A DNA stretch of 5,057 bases from CAMDPA01 sp050186055. Lineage in GTDB: Bacteria; Pseudomonadota; Alphaproteobacteria; Rhizobiales; Hyphomicrobiaceae. A program made the translations under genes and the position numbers. Every line of letters starts with the position of its first letter. Positions within the stretch are counted from its first letter, which is position 1. This document shows positions 5,046 through 5,057 of the stretch, in pieces. The notes below the pieces were generated by a model. It was not told the DNA's origin, ran no database searches, and saw only the letters and a list, made by a program, of their open reading frames with translations. The stretch spans positions 1 through 5,057 of the forward strand of contig JBFWYV010000323.1 in NCBI GenBank assembly GCA_050186055.1, written 5' to 3'.

Positions 5046-5057
5046 ATGAGGGCTGTC
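5046..5057 (+). CDS. Start of a divergent CDS, truncated by the window edge (possibly another MDR oxidoreductase)
   Basis: Only four codons, M-R-A-V, are present after a good Shine-Dalgarno site. M-(K/R)-A-V is a very common beginning of MDR-family oxidoreductases, and the MDR gene at 1035 starts MKAV, so a second MDR protein is a reasonable guess. Four residues cannot establish this. It is transcribed away from the UbiD-family gene, and the two share a 223-base intergenic region. Confidence 0.5.

Overview
The window reads as a GC-rich proteobacterial chromosome segment. An alphaproteobacterium of the Rhizobiales (Bradyrhizobium/Rhodopseudomonas type) is my best guess, from the base composition, the style of the proteins and a structured repeat whose arms resemble palindromic repeats I remember from such genomes. 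That placement is inference; no rRNA or tRNA is present to fix it.

Layout. A rightward block runs from the left edge to about 2027. It holds the last 20 codons of a PyrK-like electron-transfer subunit (2-64), an overlapping class 1B dihydroorotate dehydrogenase-family protein (58-1008), and, 26 bases later, a zinc-free quinone-reductase-type MDR oxidoreductase (1035-2027). A separate rightward gene (2170-2931) encodes an unrecognised exported protein, probably a lipoprotein, and seems unrelated to the metabolic genes. Between its end and the convergent end of the next gene lies about 440 bases without a gene. This stretch is filled by two tandem copies of a roughly 155-bp structured repeat (2984-3139 and 3145-3298) plus a remnant of a third. 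The leftward gene 4822-3374 encodes a full-length UbiD-family prenylated-FMN decarboxylase/carboxylase. A divergent intergenic region (4823-5045) separates it from a rightward CDS that begins at 5046 with a strong ribosome binding site and leaves the window after four codons.

How the genes may work together. The PyrK/PyrD-like pair would be a flavin/iron-sulfur dehydrogenase that reduces or oxidises a ring C=C. However, two asparagines that bind orotate in class 1 enzymes are replaced (Gln67 and Thr130), so the substrate may not be dihydroorotate. Together with an enoyl/quinone reductase-like MDR protein and a UbiD decarboxylase, the neighbourhood looks more like a catabolic locus for an unsaturated or (hetero)aromatic carboxylate than a housekeeping pyrimidine operon. 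This is inference from families and context. The most notable points are the altered PyrD-like active site, the apparent His-to-Asp change at a UbiD metal-ligand position, and the tandem repeat whose copies differ by pairing-preserving changes.
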